Of a stretch of DNA of 64,000 bases, positions 12,101 through 27,100 are shown in pieces. Position numbers and translations under genes: made by a program. The stretch comes from Owenia fusiformis (Eukaryota; Annelida; Polychaeta; Sabellida; Oweniidae): positions 30,507,375 through 30,571,374 of the forward strand of contig CAIIXF020000005.1 in NCBI GenBank assembly GCA_903813345.2, in the 5' to 3' direction. Position 1 is the first letter of the stretch; each line of letters opens with the position of its first letter. The notes under the pieces were generated by a model that ran no database searches, was not told where the DNA came from, and saw only the letters and a program-made list of their open reading frames with translations.

Positions 12101-15100
12101 ACATACCTTTGATAAATACTTCGAAGTAAGTCCTCTTCTTGACTTGTACACCAGTCTTCTCCAAACCTGGCCCAGCTGCAGTGACTTTAGAGGCATCGCC
12201 AGCAGCTCCTTCCACATTTACTTGGAATGGAGATTTGGGGATTTCCTTGTTGGCAAATTTCACAATGACGCGATATTTTCCTTCCATGGTTGGTGTGTAG
12301 ACACAAGAGTATGTAAGGTTTCTGTCATTGTTGAAAACAACTTCACACTGAAATAGAACAGGAAAATATTGAAAAATAGAATAATATTTGTTATGTTTTA
12401 GAAAATTAAAACTTAGTCTCTGGTTTAGAATTTTATGACATGCTGTGTGAGTTACTAAATCTAAGAGACTTGTTTTCAGAATATATATACCAGGTCGTTC
12501 AATAAGTTCCCGGAAAAACGCTCTCATTTTGTTAGTTTGTAGTATTTTTTATTGAAATTTACACAGTATGTGTAAAATTTATTTAGAATTTATGAATAGA
12601 AATATTTTTATACAATATTTCATATTTATTAACTTATCCTTGATAACATGACGTCATAAAAGGGTATGCGGGGCACTATTTTGACGTTAAAATTTCACAA
12701 TTTTCAATTTATTCATCATATGTTCACATTTTTTGTATTTGTTTTATTTCAACTGAATAAACAGTCCTGTTGCCATGGTAACTATGTGACATCATATTAC
12801 TGCTGTACAAGATGCAAAAATTCCTTGAATTGATGACATCATACATATTTGCATGACATCACACAACTAATGCATGACATCAGTCATTAGTCAGACACCA
12901 AAATGGCTACTGTCCTCTAGGATATTCCATCAGGACAATGCTCCAAGCCATAGGTCTAACTTGGTGCAGGACACCATTTCCATCAATCTCCAAATGGAAC
13001 TGCAAGACCAGGCACCCTATTCACCTGATATGGCAGTATTAGATTTTGCTGTTTTCAACAGATTGAGGGAAGCTCTGAGGGGGATTTGCTTTGGCTCAGT
13101 TGATGATCTTAAAGCAGGTGTTAAGAATGCACTAAAGGAGAAGTTTCCAGTTGGGTTCCGTGACCAATACAAGCAATGGGTTCAGAGACAGAGGCTATGT
13201 ATTCAGCACGATGGTTCATATTTTGAGCATTTAATGTAGATGACAGTGGAGGACTATGTGAATATATAATCTTACAAGCATACAAAGACATCAAAGGGTG
13301 TTAAAGTATATCGTAAAATGTGACTAAAACGTTTAGATTTAATGATCCAAACCGTAATACTAAACAGTGCCCCGCATACCCTTTTGTGACGTCACATGAT
13401 GTTGGATAACTTAAAAACTAGTAAAACATTTTCAAATTAATTTAATACAATGATTTGAAAATAAATTGCACACATACTGTGAAAATTTCAATGAAAAATA
13501 TTATAAACTAATAAAATGAGAGCGTTTTTCCGGGAACTTATTGAACGAACTGGTAATTTTGCAAGAAATTATTGAAGTGAGACTGACTGGTATAATTTAA
13601 GAATTATCAACAAATATGTGCATGCAGTAAAACCTCTCTATCTGAGTCCGACTCCAACTAGCCAAAAATGTTCAGAATGACATACTTTCACATTTTGAGG
13701 TTTTGCAAATTGGCATTTTATTGGCACATTGAAAAATGGGATAAAAAAGCCCTCACATTTAGAGATGTTCAGTCTAGAGAGGTGTTCAGATATATATAAA
13801 GGTTTTACTGTAATAGCAAAAACAACTGTGAACAACAAATATTAAAAACATATCAATCCTTACTGTCTCTTGTTGTCCTTTAGGGTTGAGAACAGTGATC
13901 TGTACTTCTCCACGACCAGCACTGAATGTCTCCACAGTGAACCTGGCTGGTGCCCCAACACTGTTGCCACTGGGCTCAATACCTTTAGAAGTCAAAGAAA
14001 GATGGCTCTGTTATACAGTGACCAAAAAGCTTCATTTCTAACAATAGCATGCAAAAATAGACTTTATGAATTCAACTTACAAAATAATTAAATTAATTAA
14101 TTCACATTTAATGGACTTACCTGTACTTAATGTACATGTAATAAATAATGTTTGTAGAACAAAACCATGCATGATTTAATCATCAAACACACTCCAAACA
14201 TATTCAAAACTGATTGTGCTAAACAGCGTGCAAAAAGGAAAACTGACAAAAGTGCTACACTAGAGACCAATTATTGATGAATAAATACAGGGGAAAACTG
14301 ATTTATAGAAGTTACTATATTAATTAGAACAAAGACACAAACCTGGACCATAGGCCCGAACACGGTTATGGTTAGTTTTGGGTCTAAGAGGTGCACCAGA
14401 TTTGAGTTTAGCACTCGGGTAATTAGACAAATATGTCATGACGCTCATTTCGTCAACCTTTGGATTGGTCAGTTCTTCTGGACGTATCAGCTAAAAATCA
14501 TATAAACACACATCTTAGCTATGAGGGTCTAGTACTATTGTGATTTTGTGATCAAGTGGTGTTCACAAATTGCAACTCATGGGTAATGGTGGATTAGAAA
14601 AAGCAAATTTCAACTAACAAACATTATAATATATAATTGAGGGATGTCCAATAAAATGCATCCTAAGTAACGTATTGTAATGTTTGTTTGTTGAAAAGGC
14701 AGTATCTATAACTCTGATCTTCAATATCCCAAAATGAGTGGTTTTATGAAGTTTTAATAATCCCAGAAAAAGGGGTTCACTTCAAAGTCTATTGGAGTTA
14801 AATTAAAATATCTTAGAGTAATTTAGGATCAGAATTATAGATGTTAACCCTTCGAGAGAAACATAGGAGCAAAATCAGAAAGCCGTGTCTCCCTATCTAG
14901 CCTCCGTAGATTGAGGCACAAGTACCTGGACCATAAGCATGAGCTCTATTAGGGTTAGTGCGGGGTCTTAATGGTGCCCCGGGTTTCAGCTTGGCTTGAG
15001 GGTACTGCGATAAATACGTCATCATGCTCAAGTCGTCCACTTTTGGGTTGACCATCTCTTCAGGTTTAATAAGCTATAATATAACAGTGTGAGCATGTAT

Positions 15101-18100
15101 GTAGGTATGTCAACTGGTTTAAAATTAAATAATGTTTATGTACCGCTAACAAGGAATAAAATGAGGCATTAACATGCAAAATGTCACCACCTGCCATTTG
15201 ATACAGATGCTGACTGCAGAATGCTGACTGCCAAACACCAACTGCCGAACAGTGTCCACAAAAAGTTGGTGACCATAACAATATGTCACAACTTGTGGTG
15301 GTGACATAATAAGCCTGATCATGATAGATCAAATGCCGGTGAATATGGGGATTTCTTGTAACATAACTGTAACAAACACATACATACAGTAACAGTACTA
15401 TGCTCTTATTAAAAAGAAAACAAAGCAAAGCATACACATAAACAAGTGAACTGTAACATGCTTCCTTATATGGACATGACTGTCTATAAGCAAAAAATGA
15501 ATACATGAACATATGAACATTCCATAATGGTGAACAGGCAACAGATAACAGAACATAAACCCCTAAAGCCAAAACATAAATTAGTGATGCAACAAATAAG
15601 TTCCATTCAAAGATGTCACCACTGTCTCTTAAAGGTCCTACCTGGGCCATATGCTTTGACCCTGGCTATATTGGTTTTGGGTCTCAAAGGTGCCCCAGGC
15701 TTTAACTTTGCCTTGGGGAACTGGGACAGGTATGTCATCATACTGAGATCATCAACCTTTGGGTTGCACATTTCAACAGGTTTGATCAGCTAAAAATGAC
15801 ACACAAAATGTTGAAATATATATAACGTGCTTGTATATAGTATGCATAGTTATGCCCTTGGCTAAATGAGTTCAATCTCAGTCGTGCATCAAACCTCTGG
15901 GTTCCCATATTACATTCTCCCTCAAAACAAGATGGTAGGGGGGGGGGGTTAAAAGATTTGACAATGTCTAAGTTGAGAATCATTAGAATTGTTTTTAATA
16001 ATTCAAAATATACCAAGTGCATAACTTTACATAGTAATGACCTAAATGATAAAAATGAAATCTATGATTAAATTATATATCATTATCATAAATTAATCAT
16101 AATTTCATCTTTTTTATGGCACAAATCTTTGTTGTAGTATTCTGTCAAAGATTTGACTATAAAACATGCATAAACAAGATGAAAAACCTTGCTTGCTAAA
16201 ACTACTGAAATAAAAGAAAAATTATGACAAATAGTTCACTATGAAATTATTGAAGACAACGAAGATGGAATGGAAGAGCTATTCAGGACACATGTTGGGA
16301 GCTGTTTCAAGCCTTCAATAATTTCAGTGAATCTATATAACCCTATAAATAAATTAATAATATAGCTCAGCCTTCGCAAAATATAACATATGTACCTATA
16401 GGAAGCGTCACATTTATTTCACTAAAGACAAGACAGTGGAAACATTGAATATATTTGAACAATTTGACTGAGAATAAAATTCCTCATGAGACCCCCCTCT
16501 CCCCATTTTCTACAAGTCCCCAAAGAGTACATTCTCAACAATGCAGAAATTGTCTCAGTATCTGAATGAAAATTCCTAGACTCTGATACATTTAATGATT
16601 GAAATTATATGAGTTTGTTATGGCAATCACGCTATAAATCATTATGTTGAAGTATTGATGTCTGTAGACTATTTCTTGTTGTCTGACAACACTAGACTAT
16701 CTCTACTTCAAAGAGCTCTGCTGTATGTTGAAGATCTCTTAATTGTTCTTATATTCAGTTACCTTTGATTCACCTTTGTATAGAATGTCAAGGTAACTTT
16801 TTCATAATAGATCAAATAGGAAAGACATTTGAAAAAATAATATTTAAAGATGAAGCCAATATTAATACCTGAAGAAACTCCTTTAAATTACACGTATTTG
16901 ATTTTCATATGTACATTCATTTAATGACAAAATACAGTTGTTTTGTGCTTTATTTGAAAGGTTGTGTGTTATTAAAGTATACAGTGGTGGTGGTTGGGCT
17001 ATGTTTTCTGTAATCCTTATCTACAGTGTCTCTAACCTGTGGCATTTTAAATCTGAGTTATCTGAGTATCATGTCATGATTGTGTTGTTTGTTCTTTTTG
17101 TGAATTATGTGAACCAATAAAACATACATTATTACATTATTTTTGTCTGATGTCATCTTCACATATGTTTTATAAATTCATTGGATTGGGATGAGACAGT
17201 AATGATATATAAAAGATATGCATGTAAACTAAGAAGAGTGAATGGAGAATACTCGTACTTGTGTTGATTTTCCAACCCTGGAACAACATCATTGAAGAAA
17301 CAAAGAGGGCGTTATAATCAACATTCCCTGTCTACATCTTCCTTCTGCTCCACTTCTATGTATTACGTATGCTATTAACCTAAACACTGTACAAATGGTT
17401 GCGGAAAGTTCACAAGTAATTCACCAGTTGGCCAACCTGTCAGAAAAAGCCGAGTGCATATTGCCTAAAATACCTGAAGTAATATATTTATCCCCGGCTT
17501 ATCTTGCATTAGAGTTATTTGTAAGCAATCATAAAACCTCAAGTTATCTAGAGCCAACCCTACAGGAGGCTGATCACTGGTGGCGTACCTCCAGGTATTT
17601 AAAAGGAATAATGCATTATGGGTGATGATCACCCCCTTTGATGAAACATACTATGGGCCCTTTAATTTGATTGGGAGGGAAGGCTATTGAAAAAAAACTA
17701 CATTTCAGTTTCCTTCCAGGGCAAAGAACTATTTTCTCTGAATCATTCAAACAGTTCTAGAACATATTTCATGATTCATTGACCAACAACTACCCTTCTG
17801 AATCTTGATTATACAGTTGTAAATATAGATAAGAATGCTTTTAAGATTAATCAGAAAGTGTTATTTAAAGATTTTGTGTATTTTTGCCAACTTGTTACCA
17901 AAATATGAAATTCTTGGATGAAATAGGCATATTGAACTTTCCAAGACAAACAAAAACTAAATTTCGAGAGATAATAGATCGGAAATATGGAAAAGTGATA
18001 TTCTAACTGAACGATGGGACCAACTTGCATTTAATTGCAACTTCATAACCACAAAACACATAGATACACAGAACTGGTTGCCAAGAACTGGTAATTATAC

Positions 18101-21100
18101 CATTAAGTCTGGGCACTTTGACTTGAAACTTTAAAAACAAGTGTTCAACCCATGAAGATGATTAATAATAGTATCATTCTCAACTTGATTGTATGTAAAT
18201 ATGCACACAGTAAAAAGCAAATTGTAGAGACTATAGTTCTAGTCTGGCTGATGAATGGAATGTTTAAGGTCATACTATGCCTATTAAAGTCAAGTGTATG
18301 ACATGTTAAAGATACATAAGCCGCAAATGCTGGCAACTATTCAAAACATCTGAATCAAAAATGAAACAATTTAACTGTACATAAGTGGTAAACAACTCAC
18401 AGGGCTGGGCAATGGGAAGTAGGGGAACAGCACCAGGGGCATCTTAAGGTTTCAGTTGTTACTACCTCTAGACCCAGTGCAGTGGAAAGCAGCGATTGGG
18501 ACTGGTCATTTAGGCAAGGAACCATGGAACCATCTCTGGGAAAGCAAAATTACCTTTAGCATGACTGACATTCATGTTTTCAGCTTTTCTGTTTACAATC
18601 CTTTGCCTGTAAGCCTATTTCCAAGAAAGGTATCTGACCCCTGTGTTTAGCTGAAGGTTTTGTATAAGGCTTGAATTTACAGCTATTATCCTTCAACATC
18701 TTGTGTTGTTATTCTTCCAGCAAACACAAATTGGTTCTGGCCTTCAGACTTTTGCATAAACAATACTAGGGTCATGCAGCACCAAGAATGCCCTTAGTTC
18801 AATTAGACAGAGGTGTGTGAATTGACCCAACATGCACCATACAATCTAAATAGAGGTATGCCATTCGGCCCAACATGCACCCCATAATCTGGCAGCAAAT
18901 GAAACTAATACAGATCGGTGCCAAAATATTGAACTCTGGGGGACTCAATTAATTCAACAACAGATTGTGAATCAGATTTGTAGAATTTCAAAACATTGAA
19001 ACAGGACCAGGTTTAGGGCAGACCACTGCCTTATATGGCAACACCACTGATAAAACTGTCAAGTAAACTGTCTGAATACTGCTACACAAACCACACTTTC
19101 TGGTATGAAAACATGAAGGAAACCAGAGACGGCTGATCACAGGAAGCGTGAGATCAGGAGTAGGCAATTATCTGTGCACGCACAGGAACAGAAAAAGTTT
19201 TGTGGTTTGGTGATGAGTGCCACAAAATTGCAACATCTAAGATGTGGTTAGGGGATAAATGGAATGATGATCCTCTATAGAGAACAGCTGGGCTAGACAC
19301 ACTGTCAAAGTCAAACAAACCTCTACCTACTTTAATCTCATCTCCTCATAATGTCAACATGAAATTCTCAGCATTTATCTCCAAATCCTAAGTCTCAAAC
19401 AGGCCCCATGTGCCAAGGTACCATCAATGTACCATTAATGTACATCAATTTTTGATCACCACAGAGCAAGTCAGAATTCATCAAATTATGAATCCACATG
19501 ATAAACCATGCCATCAATAGGATGGGTATCAGAGTGGTCATTCAATTTTCAGATGAAAATATGCCTCCTGTGTTGAAAGGGTAGACATATTACTTGGGAG
19601 CTCAATACCTCTCTTGACAACCATTCACCAAAGGTTACAAATGATTATGGGTAACATTGGTCGCAACATCTTATAACATATTTAGCAAAAATTATGTATT
19701 ACAGATTATTACATGTATATGCATCTGTTTCAATAACCAAAATAGCCTATCCATCAGAAAAAACAAAAACAAAAACTTGATTTTTCCTCTCTAGAATATC
19801 ATGAAAAGAATAAATAGGACAATGTCCTATGATCTGTTGCCATGCCCACATGACGTGATGTCATGTCCAAATTTTGGATTGAAATCAAAATTGGATTTAT
19901 AAAATGTAGATCAACTTCTAATATATGGAAGGAAAATATTTCACTGGGTGAGATAACTGGAAGGTAGAAGGTTTCCTAATGCTGTTATATCTGTCTGCTA
20001 TTTGCTAGGAATTGGTAAATGTCAGACATGACATATAACCATAAATCAGTGATGGAAAACAAAATACAAGTGAAAATATGATTAGGCCAACCCTAACTTT
20101 CTTCACCCCTATTAACACATGTAATTCAAAATGTGAACCATGTCAAAATAATGTGTCTGTAGTAGTAGCAAGTCTTGTATCAAGTCACTGGTCCCCCCCC
20201 CCAGTCTTCTTAAACAGACCTCCTAAGTCAAATGAAAGGATAGAAGGCGTGTATGTCATGGGGAGAGGTATATTTGGGCTTGGTGCAATATTTGCCAAAT
20301 ATAAACCAGGGGCTCTTTTTTCAAAAATATTTTGAATTATGATTAGCGAAATTCAGTTTCAGACTATTACCATAGTAACATTATGAAACATTGAAATACA
20401 AGAATCGTAATCTACAATGTTTTTGAGAATCAGGCCCAGAGCATTTAACCTTTAAAACTAAATGATGAACAGTTCAACTTTTACTGACAGTTACAGAGGT
20501 AAGTTAATTAGACCAAATAAATGAAATGAATGAATCACCCAAAATTCATTTCTTCCAGATTTTGCCCTATGTGGTTTTAAGTGAGAAAACGTGTAGATTC
20601 TGTGGCGTGATATGTGGCGTGTAAATGGTGCATAGCACAACACTCTGGTAGTGCTCTCTAAATGTCAAACTACCTGAAATCTGCAGGATGATATTACAGT
20701 CAATAAATAATCATATAATTCTAGCATCTTTTGTAACCTAGACACAAACATAAATAAACATATGTCCCATTTTGGTAATATTGAGCTTCAAATACATGAA
20801 AATATTAAGAACGATATCCTGAAACACGTACTGAAAGCAACGAAAATGGATCTTTCTCACTGACTTCCTTATACCATCAGTTACAATGGTTGCTATGACA
20901 ACATGAGAGGTTGCATTTTTTGTTGCTATGCCTACCTGGGGTACATCCAGCCATTGTTCAGCAGCATCCATAGCTTCTTTAGCATTATTCTTGGCCTTCT
21001 TGGGATCCCAGTCATCCCAATCAGGACACAAACCTGAAACATTGGCACAAACATTAAGATTTTGAAATATAACATCAATAAACATGTACGTGTTTATCTA

Positions 21101-24100
21101 GTTACAGTAAAACCTGTCTTAGTGAACACCTATCTCTAGTGAACACCTGTCTCTTATAGACACCCTTCCTTCACACATGCTCTATTGACTTCTGTATAAA
21201 TTACCCTCTCTGTAGTGAACACTGAACACTTATGAACACTAACTTTTCTCTCAGCAAAAAGTGTTCAATATAAAAAGGTTTTACTGTATTTTAACAGAGG
21301 TTTAAAATGACATATAGAACAGTTTTCACAATCTTGATGTATATGAGCTTCTATTTATAACTTATTATTGACAGGTAACAAATAAACATAAGTAGGGATC
21401 ACTGATTGATTTAGCTATTTTGGTCAGGTTACATCATAAGGATTTACTAACTACAGGAAAAAAACTGTATCGTTCCAGTTTTATCTCATTTTTTATTTTT
21501 GCTGGGCAACAATTGGCCCTAGGGCTGGTGCTCATGTCTCACCCTGCATAAAGGGCAATACTACTAACTCAGAAAATATACAAACACGAAACCCAACAAA
21601 CAATATTAGCAATCCAAGTTATCAGCTGATCTTTCTTTAGAATATAAATCAAATTTTCTATGGGTTGAAAAACTGGTTTGGTTCTCCAAAGTCAACTTAT
21701 TCAAATCTATGACTAGACTCTTATATAGTCTCATAGCAGGCAAATATTCTCATTATGTTAATTACAATAAAGAAAACCAAAATACAACTTGAAACAATTA
21801 GGCGTGGCTCCAACTCATTTATCAGTTGAACCCTGGGATTAAAAACCCCCTTTGCCACTTATTTTCCATGTAAGCTGTCTAAATCCAGCAACTTAAGTAT
21901 GACGAGAAGGGGAAGGTAAGTCAATCTTCCAATTGCTTTAAGAACAGATGCAAAAACATTGTTGGTTCAGAGGTAGAGATGCACAATTAAAAAAGCTTCA
22001 GACTAACTGAGGTTGCGGTGACATAAAGATAACTAATTATACCTGAATCTTCCCCCAGGACGTCATAAAGGTTTCTAATCTAAGGCACTATGGCCTTTTG
22101 AAAAGTTCATCATTACCATGAATGCCAGGAAAGACATAATTTAAGTTGATGCAAAAATGGACTGATGTTACATCCAAATAGTGTATGTTATTATTGGACA
22201 CCATCGCGAACCCTGCAGATTATGATCCTTGAAATAGTTATTAGACTATGAGCTTTAACAATTACTGTAATTTAGCCTAACATTTTCACAAAATTAAAAA
22301 ATTTCAGGAAAATTGAACATAAGAAAATAACTGTAAATTACAGTTTTCTGAGAAGAATACATACACAGGATTAAAATATGTTACAAGATTGAAGGGAAAT
22401 TGAAGTTCTTAATGGTTTAATGGGGTTCTCCTAATACCTCATTAAAACAAGACTTCAATGAGATTTCAAAGTCATTTAGGAAAATACAAAAATACTTCAA
22501 TTTCATGGAAGTATTTCACACTCTATGTCACAAACCAAAATCTTACGAGTAAATTATTTTGGGTGTGTCATGACTCACCTGGTGCAATTGCATCAACGAG
22601 GGCACCGATAGCTTTGCCATCATTCCAATCTGTAGTAAAGTTCTTAACTGGTCTATCAGGAATCTTTTGGTTAATCCATTGAAGTAGTTTCTGTTTGGGA
22701 GTTTGTTTATCTTTGGGTTCGGTTGGTTCTTCCTCACCCTCCCACATTGGCATAGAGATGGAATAGTGAAGAATGAGGGTCCAGATCAGACCCAGGATAA
22801 GCTTCAGTTTGTGGTCTACAATATCTGTACTGTCTGAAAGGGAATACATACAGTTTTAACCAGAACAACGGCAACGCCAAAGCGTAGCGAATCCCATCGA
22901 ACAGAAATAGCTGGCATTTTTACAAACGAAGCGCAAATATCATAAAACAACAAGCCAGAAAGGCCACCATTTTCAAAATGGTTGCTCACTAGCCAAGTTG
23001 TCATCAGAAGAAATAATATGCTTTTAAGTAGCCACCTCTTGTAAAATCGCACACGTACTTGTAAAATAACACACATAAAAATGGTGGCCATGTTTCAAAA
23101 TGGCCGACTACTCTCTAAAGTTTTATTAGACAATGTGCCATGCTTAAAGTATTCACATATCAAATATGAACAAAATCGCTCCACTACTTTTCCAGTTATA
23201 GTTAAATACGTTAAAATGGCGGCCATTTTTCAAAATTGTTTTCAAAATGGCCGCCTTCTACCAAAAGTGTCATAGGACAGTGTGCCGTGCTTATAGTATT
23301 CCCATACCAAATATGAACAAAATCGCTCCGCTACTTTTCGAGTTATAGTAAAATATGTTAAAATGGCGGCCATTTTTCAAATTTTTTTTCAAAATGGCCG
23401 CCTTCTACCAAAAGTGTCATAGGACAGTGTGCCATGCTTATAGTATTCACATACCAAATATGAACAAAATCGCTCCACTACTTTTTCAGTTATAGTAAAA
23501 TACGTTAAAATGGTGGCCATTTTGAAAAATGGCCGCCTTCTACCAAAAGTGTCTTTAGACAGTGTGCAATGCTTATAGTATTCACATACCAAATATGAAC
23601 AAAATCGCTCCACTACTTTTTGAGTTACAGCAAAAATCGTAAAATGACGAGTAAAGGCCGCCATTTTTCAAGATGGCTGCCATGAGCTTCTTTAATATCT
23701 ACATTTGTAGCATTATTAATGTCCTTTATAATTTTTTTACATTTAAAACATATTGCTGTTACAGTTTTACATATTGCACCTAAATTACTGTAAAATCGTC
23801 ACTAAAATGGCCGCCATTTTGAAATGAGTGGCCATTTTGAAAATCGGCTTTCGAGCAGAACTTCTACCCCAATAGGGTATATGTGTACAAAATATGAACA
23901 AAATCAGGCCAACGGTATTTGAGTTATTGCCCGGACGGACGGACAGACGGACGGACGGACGGACGGACGGACGTACGTACGTACGGACGGACGGACGGAC
24001 GGACGGAGGCGTTCCCTATATCCCTCCGAACTTCGTTCGATGGGATTACAGTATTATTCATAATTATACTATTTGTATTAATCTGGTTTTTCTATTGACG

Positions 24101-27100
24101 TTTTACAGACTAAAGAACAACACGAGTTCATGAAATGGGATAATACAATACTATGTCATACAATATTATGAAAAGACCTGGTTTTAAAAGAAGTTTACAA
24201 AGGTATTTGAGAACAGTTTTCTTTAATTGGACTGGACAAATAAAATCTGGTATTTTTTGCCAGAGTAAATTATTCAAGGCATGAATCCAGCCTACCTTCA
24301 CCTGATATAACTTAATATAAGCATTCATATCACACATACAACAAACAGTACCCCACACATATACTGCATTATATTTTTATTACCTCAGAGTAGCACATTC
24401 ATTCAAATAATATCACATCCATATTAAACCCTAACAAACAGCAAGATCTTATGATACACTTAGAAAATTATGATTCCCCATAATATATTGCCCATAACAT
24501 AAATGAACTTTGGTCTAAAGAAAATGTTTGCATGTGTGCGATTTAAAGTGATTTATAGACATTTGACCTCTTATAAAAAAGAGATTAAGTCAGAATGTGA
24601 TATACTCCCACGTACCAAATTCATAATAAATCTGGGTGTAAGTTATGCTTGGCAACAGTCTGTGATGATAAGAACCCCTGAGTCAGCATTTTATAAATTA
24701 TTAATAGAAAATACCTCAAGATTGAGGTTCTTTATAGTTAGAATCACATTCTGGGAAATTCAAACTGAAAACTCTATATTTCTGTTTGTGACTTAGTGTA
24801 CACATCAATGGTATGCAGGTTTAAAGTGCCGGTAATACTTGAACTTTCACCAGCATAAAACTGTTACTGTAATTTTGATGAAAATGATTAGTGTATGAGA
24901 GCATAGTGAGATCAAAATATGTACAGTACTTAAAAATATATTTGTACGCCCATATTCATTGATATAACATATTATATGAAAGTTAGTTTAATAATTTAGT
25001 AAGGTTAGTAATAAGTTTTGACATGGGCCATGCTCCAACCACAACTAATAAACTGCACAGCATTATTTTACGTGATTGCAAAGATGCAGAACCTTCTGCA
25101 TTCTATACTATGTTTCAGTCATATGAAAAACTGCATCTTGATAGATCAAATTGAAAAACTCGACCAAAATTTCTCTAACAAATGACGTGTACTTAACAGT
25201 AAATCAACCTGGGACATATATCTCTTAAAACAACACAAGACTTTAAGATTAGGAATTCCTTCCAGTTTGATTTATTTCAGAAATTAAGGTCAATCTGAAG
25301 AGCTGGAAAATATAGATAAAACCATACAAAATAGACCACATAAAGCAAAAATCCCTATCATGTGACCAATCTTGACCAATCATGTACAGGATTATAAGAT
25401 AAATGTCCAGGAAATGATGGGATAAGAGCTTGAGATAATCTTGTTTTGAAGCTCTGGTAAGTGAAGTGTACCTCTAGAGGTATACATATCTTAACATGCT
25501 ACTTGACAGGGGATTTCTTGTTAAGATAACTTTATAAAGGTTACCACGGCAACTCGGAAGAAAGTTTTTCGGGTGCATCTGAATAATATTCAATGCCTCC
25601 TTTGTTGGTAGAGGCAAGCATGATCTATTGAAATAAGGTTATCAGAAATTGATACAACATGCTTGATATAATCCATGCTAATTCTATGTTTTAGTTCACC
25701 AAAAGTTCAACCTTAAAAAAGATGCATTTTGATACTTAAAAATAGTAAAAGAAGGTATGGAAGTAAATGAACCCTGGGGATTGAACATGTCTTCACAGGC
25801 TCATCAGAGACAAGGCTTGCATACCATTGCAAAACTTCTCTTGTCAAGAAAGTGTGTGTGTAGGTGAGATTAATCTTGATCTACCATATCCCCATGATGA
25901 TAAACCATGACATCTCAGTTCTTCTCAGCCTTTTTCTGGTAAAACAAAAAGATGCTGTGAGTATCAGAATGGCCTATCATACTTGTATTAAGTACCAAGT
26001 CAGAATTCATGACATTGCATGTTCAGCCTACGAGTTGATAACATGCATTTGATATTCAAATTCCCAAAAAGGCCATGAAAGCTGCATTGAAGATTGTTAA
26101 GATCATCCAAAATATAGATGGGTATATTCAGGCTACTGCCTCATCACTTTGTTGAGCAAGTTGAACTTAAAGACATCCTCCAAACACAGGCCTCCAAACT
26201 CGCACCTCTGGAAGAGGGAAGATGTCTGGAGCCCTGCATTTGAGGATGATCTCAAGAAGAAAGAAGCTTGATAGCCGTAGCTGTGCATTTGATGACTACT
26301 TTGTGAGGCATATACTCAGACTGATATAGACACCATGCTAAAATAGACAACTCCTACCATGGAGACGAGGAGAGTATAATATAATGGAAAGATGAGTGAT
26401 TGTTATGTCTGACGTATGAGTTATTTCTATCCTAACCTAACAACAACATTCATATAATGAAAAAATATCTCTCCAATATTTGCTCAAACTAGCAGACACA
26501 ATCTGACAACTCTTGAGCAATTTGGCAAAATAATTATTTCCAAATAAAATCGTGAAATGATGATAAATCACCGATAATTTTGTTATTTCAGTAGAATCCA
26601 TTGATGGAATAGATTAGATGGAACCATCTCATTTCTGGCTCTTGCATCTAACTTAACAATGATGTAATATTCAATTACCCTGACAAATCATATTGCTCAA
26701 CAGTTAATTAACTGTTATAATTGTAAGTGCGGCTGCAGATCATCACATTCTAGATTACATAATGATAATGAGTACAGCCTCTGATGGTGTCAGAACAGTT
26801 GCTATATTGCTTGCACCCCCAACAGGGTGTGATGATTAGACCAGTGACTTTGTTTTCCTATCTCTGTGGTCAAGCACAGTAGGTATTTTATTACCCCCTC
26901 CCTTTCTATGCACCACTGCAGAATCTATCTGGTATTTCAAGGTACCCCCAACAGGGTGTGATGATAAGACCAGTGACTTTGCTCAATCACTACATGTGTA
27001 ATGGTATACCCCTGGTCCTCTTATACAAGAACAGTTTTCTTGTGATCTGGTACTCATTGTGAAATGGGCAAGGGGAGGGTAACAGAGGCTTGATGCAAGA

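Noticed and set aside
15066-15650. 194-codon minus-strand open frame
   Set aside because: It starts in alternative exon 4c in another frame and runs through an intron and a MITE copy. The hydrophobic, Cys-rich composition is typical of AT-rich noncoding frames.
17395-17625. 76-codon plus-strand open frame in filamin intron 3
   Set aside because: No recognisable domain, no good splice sites fitting it, and it lies inside an intron of a well-supported gene.
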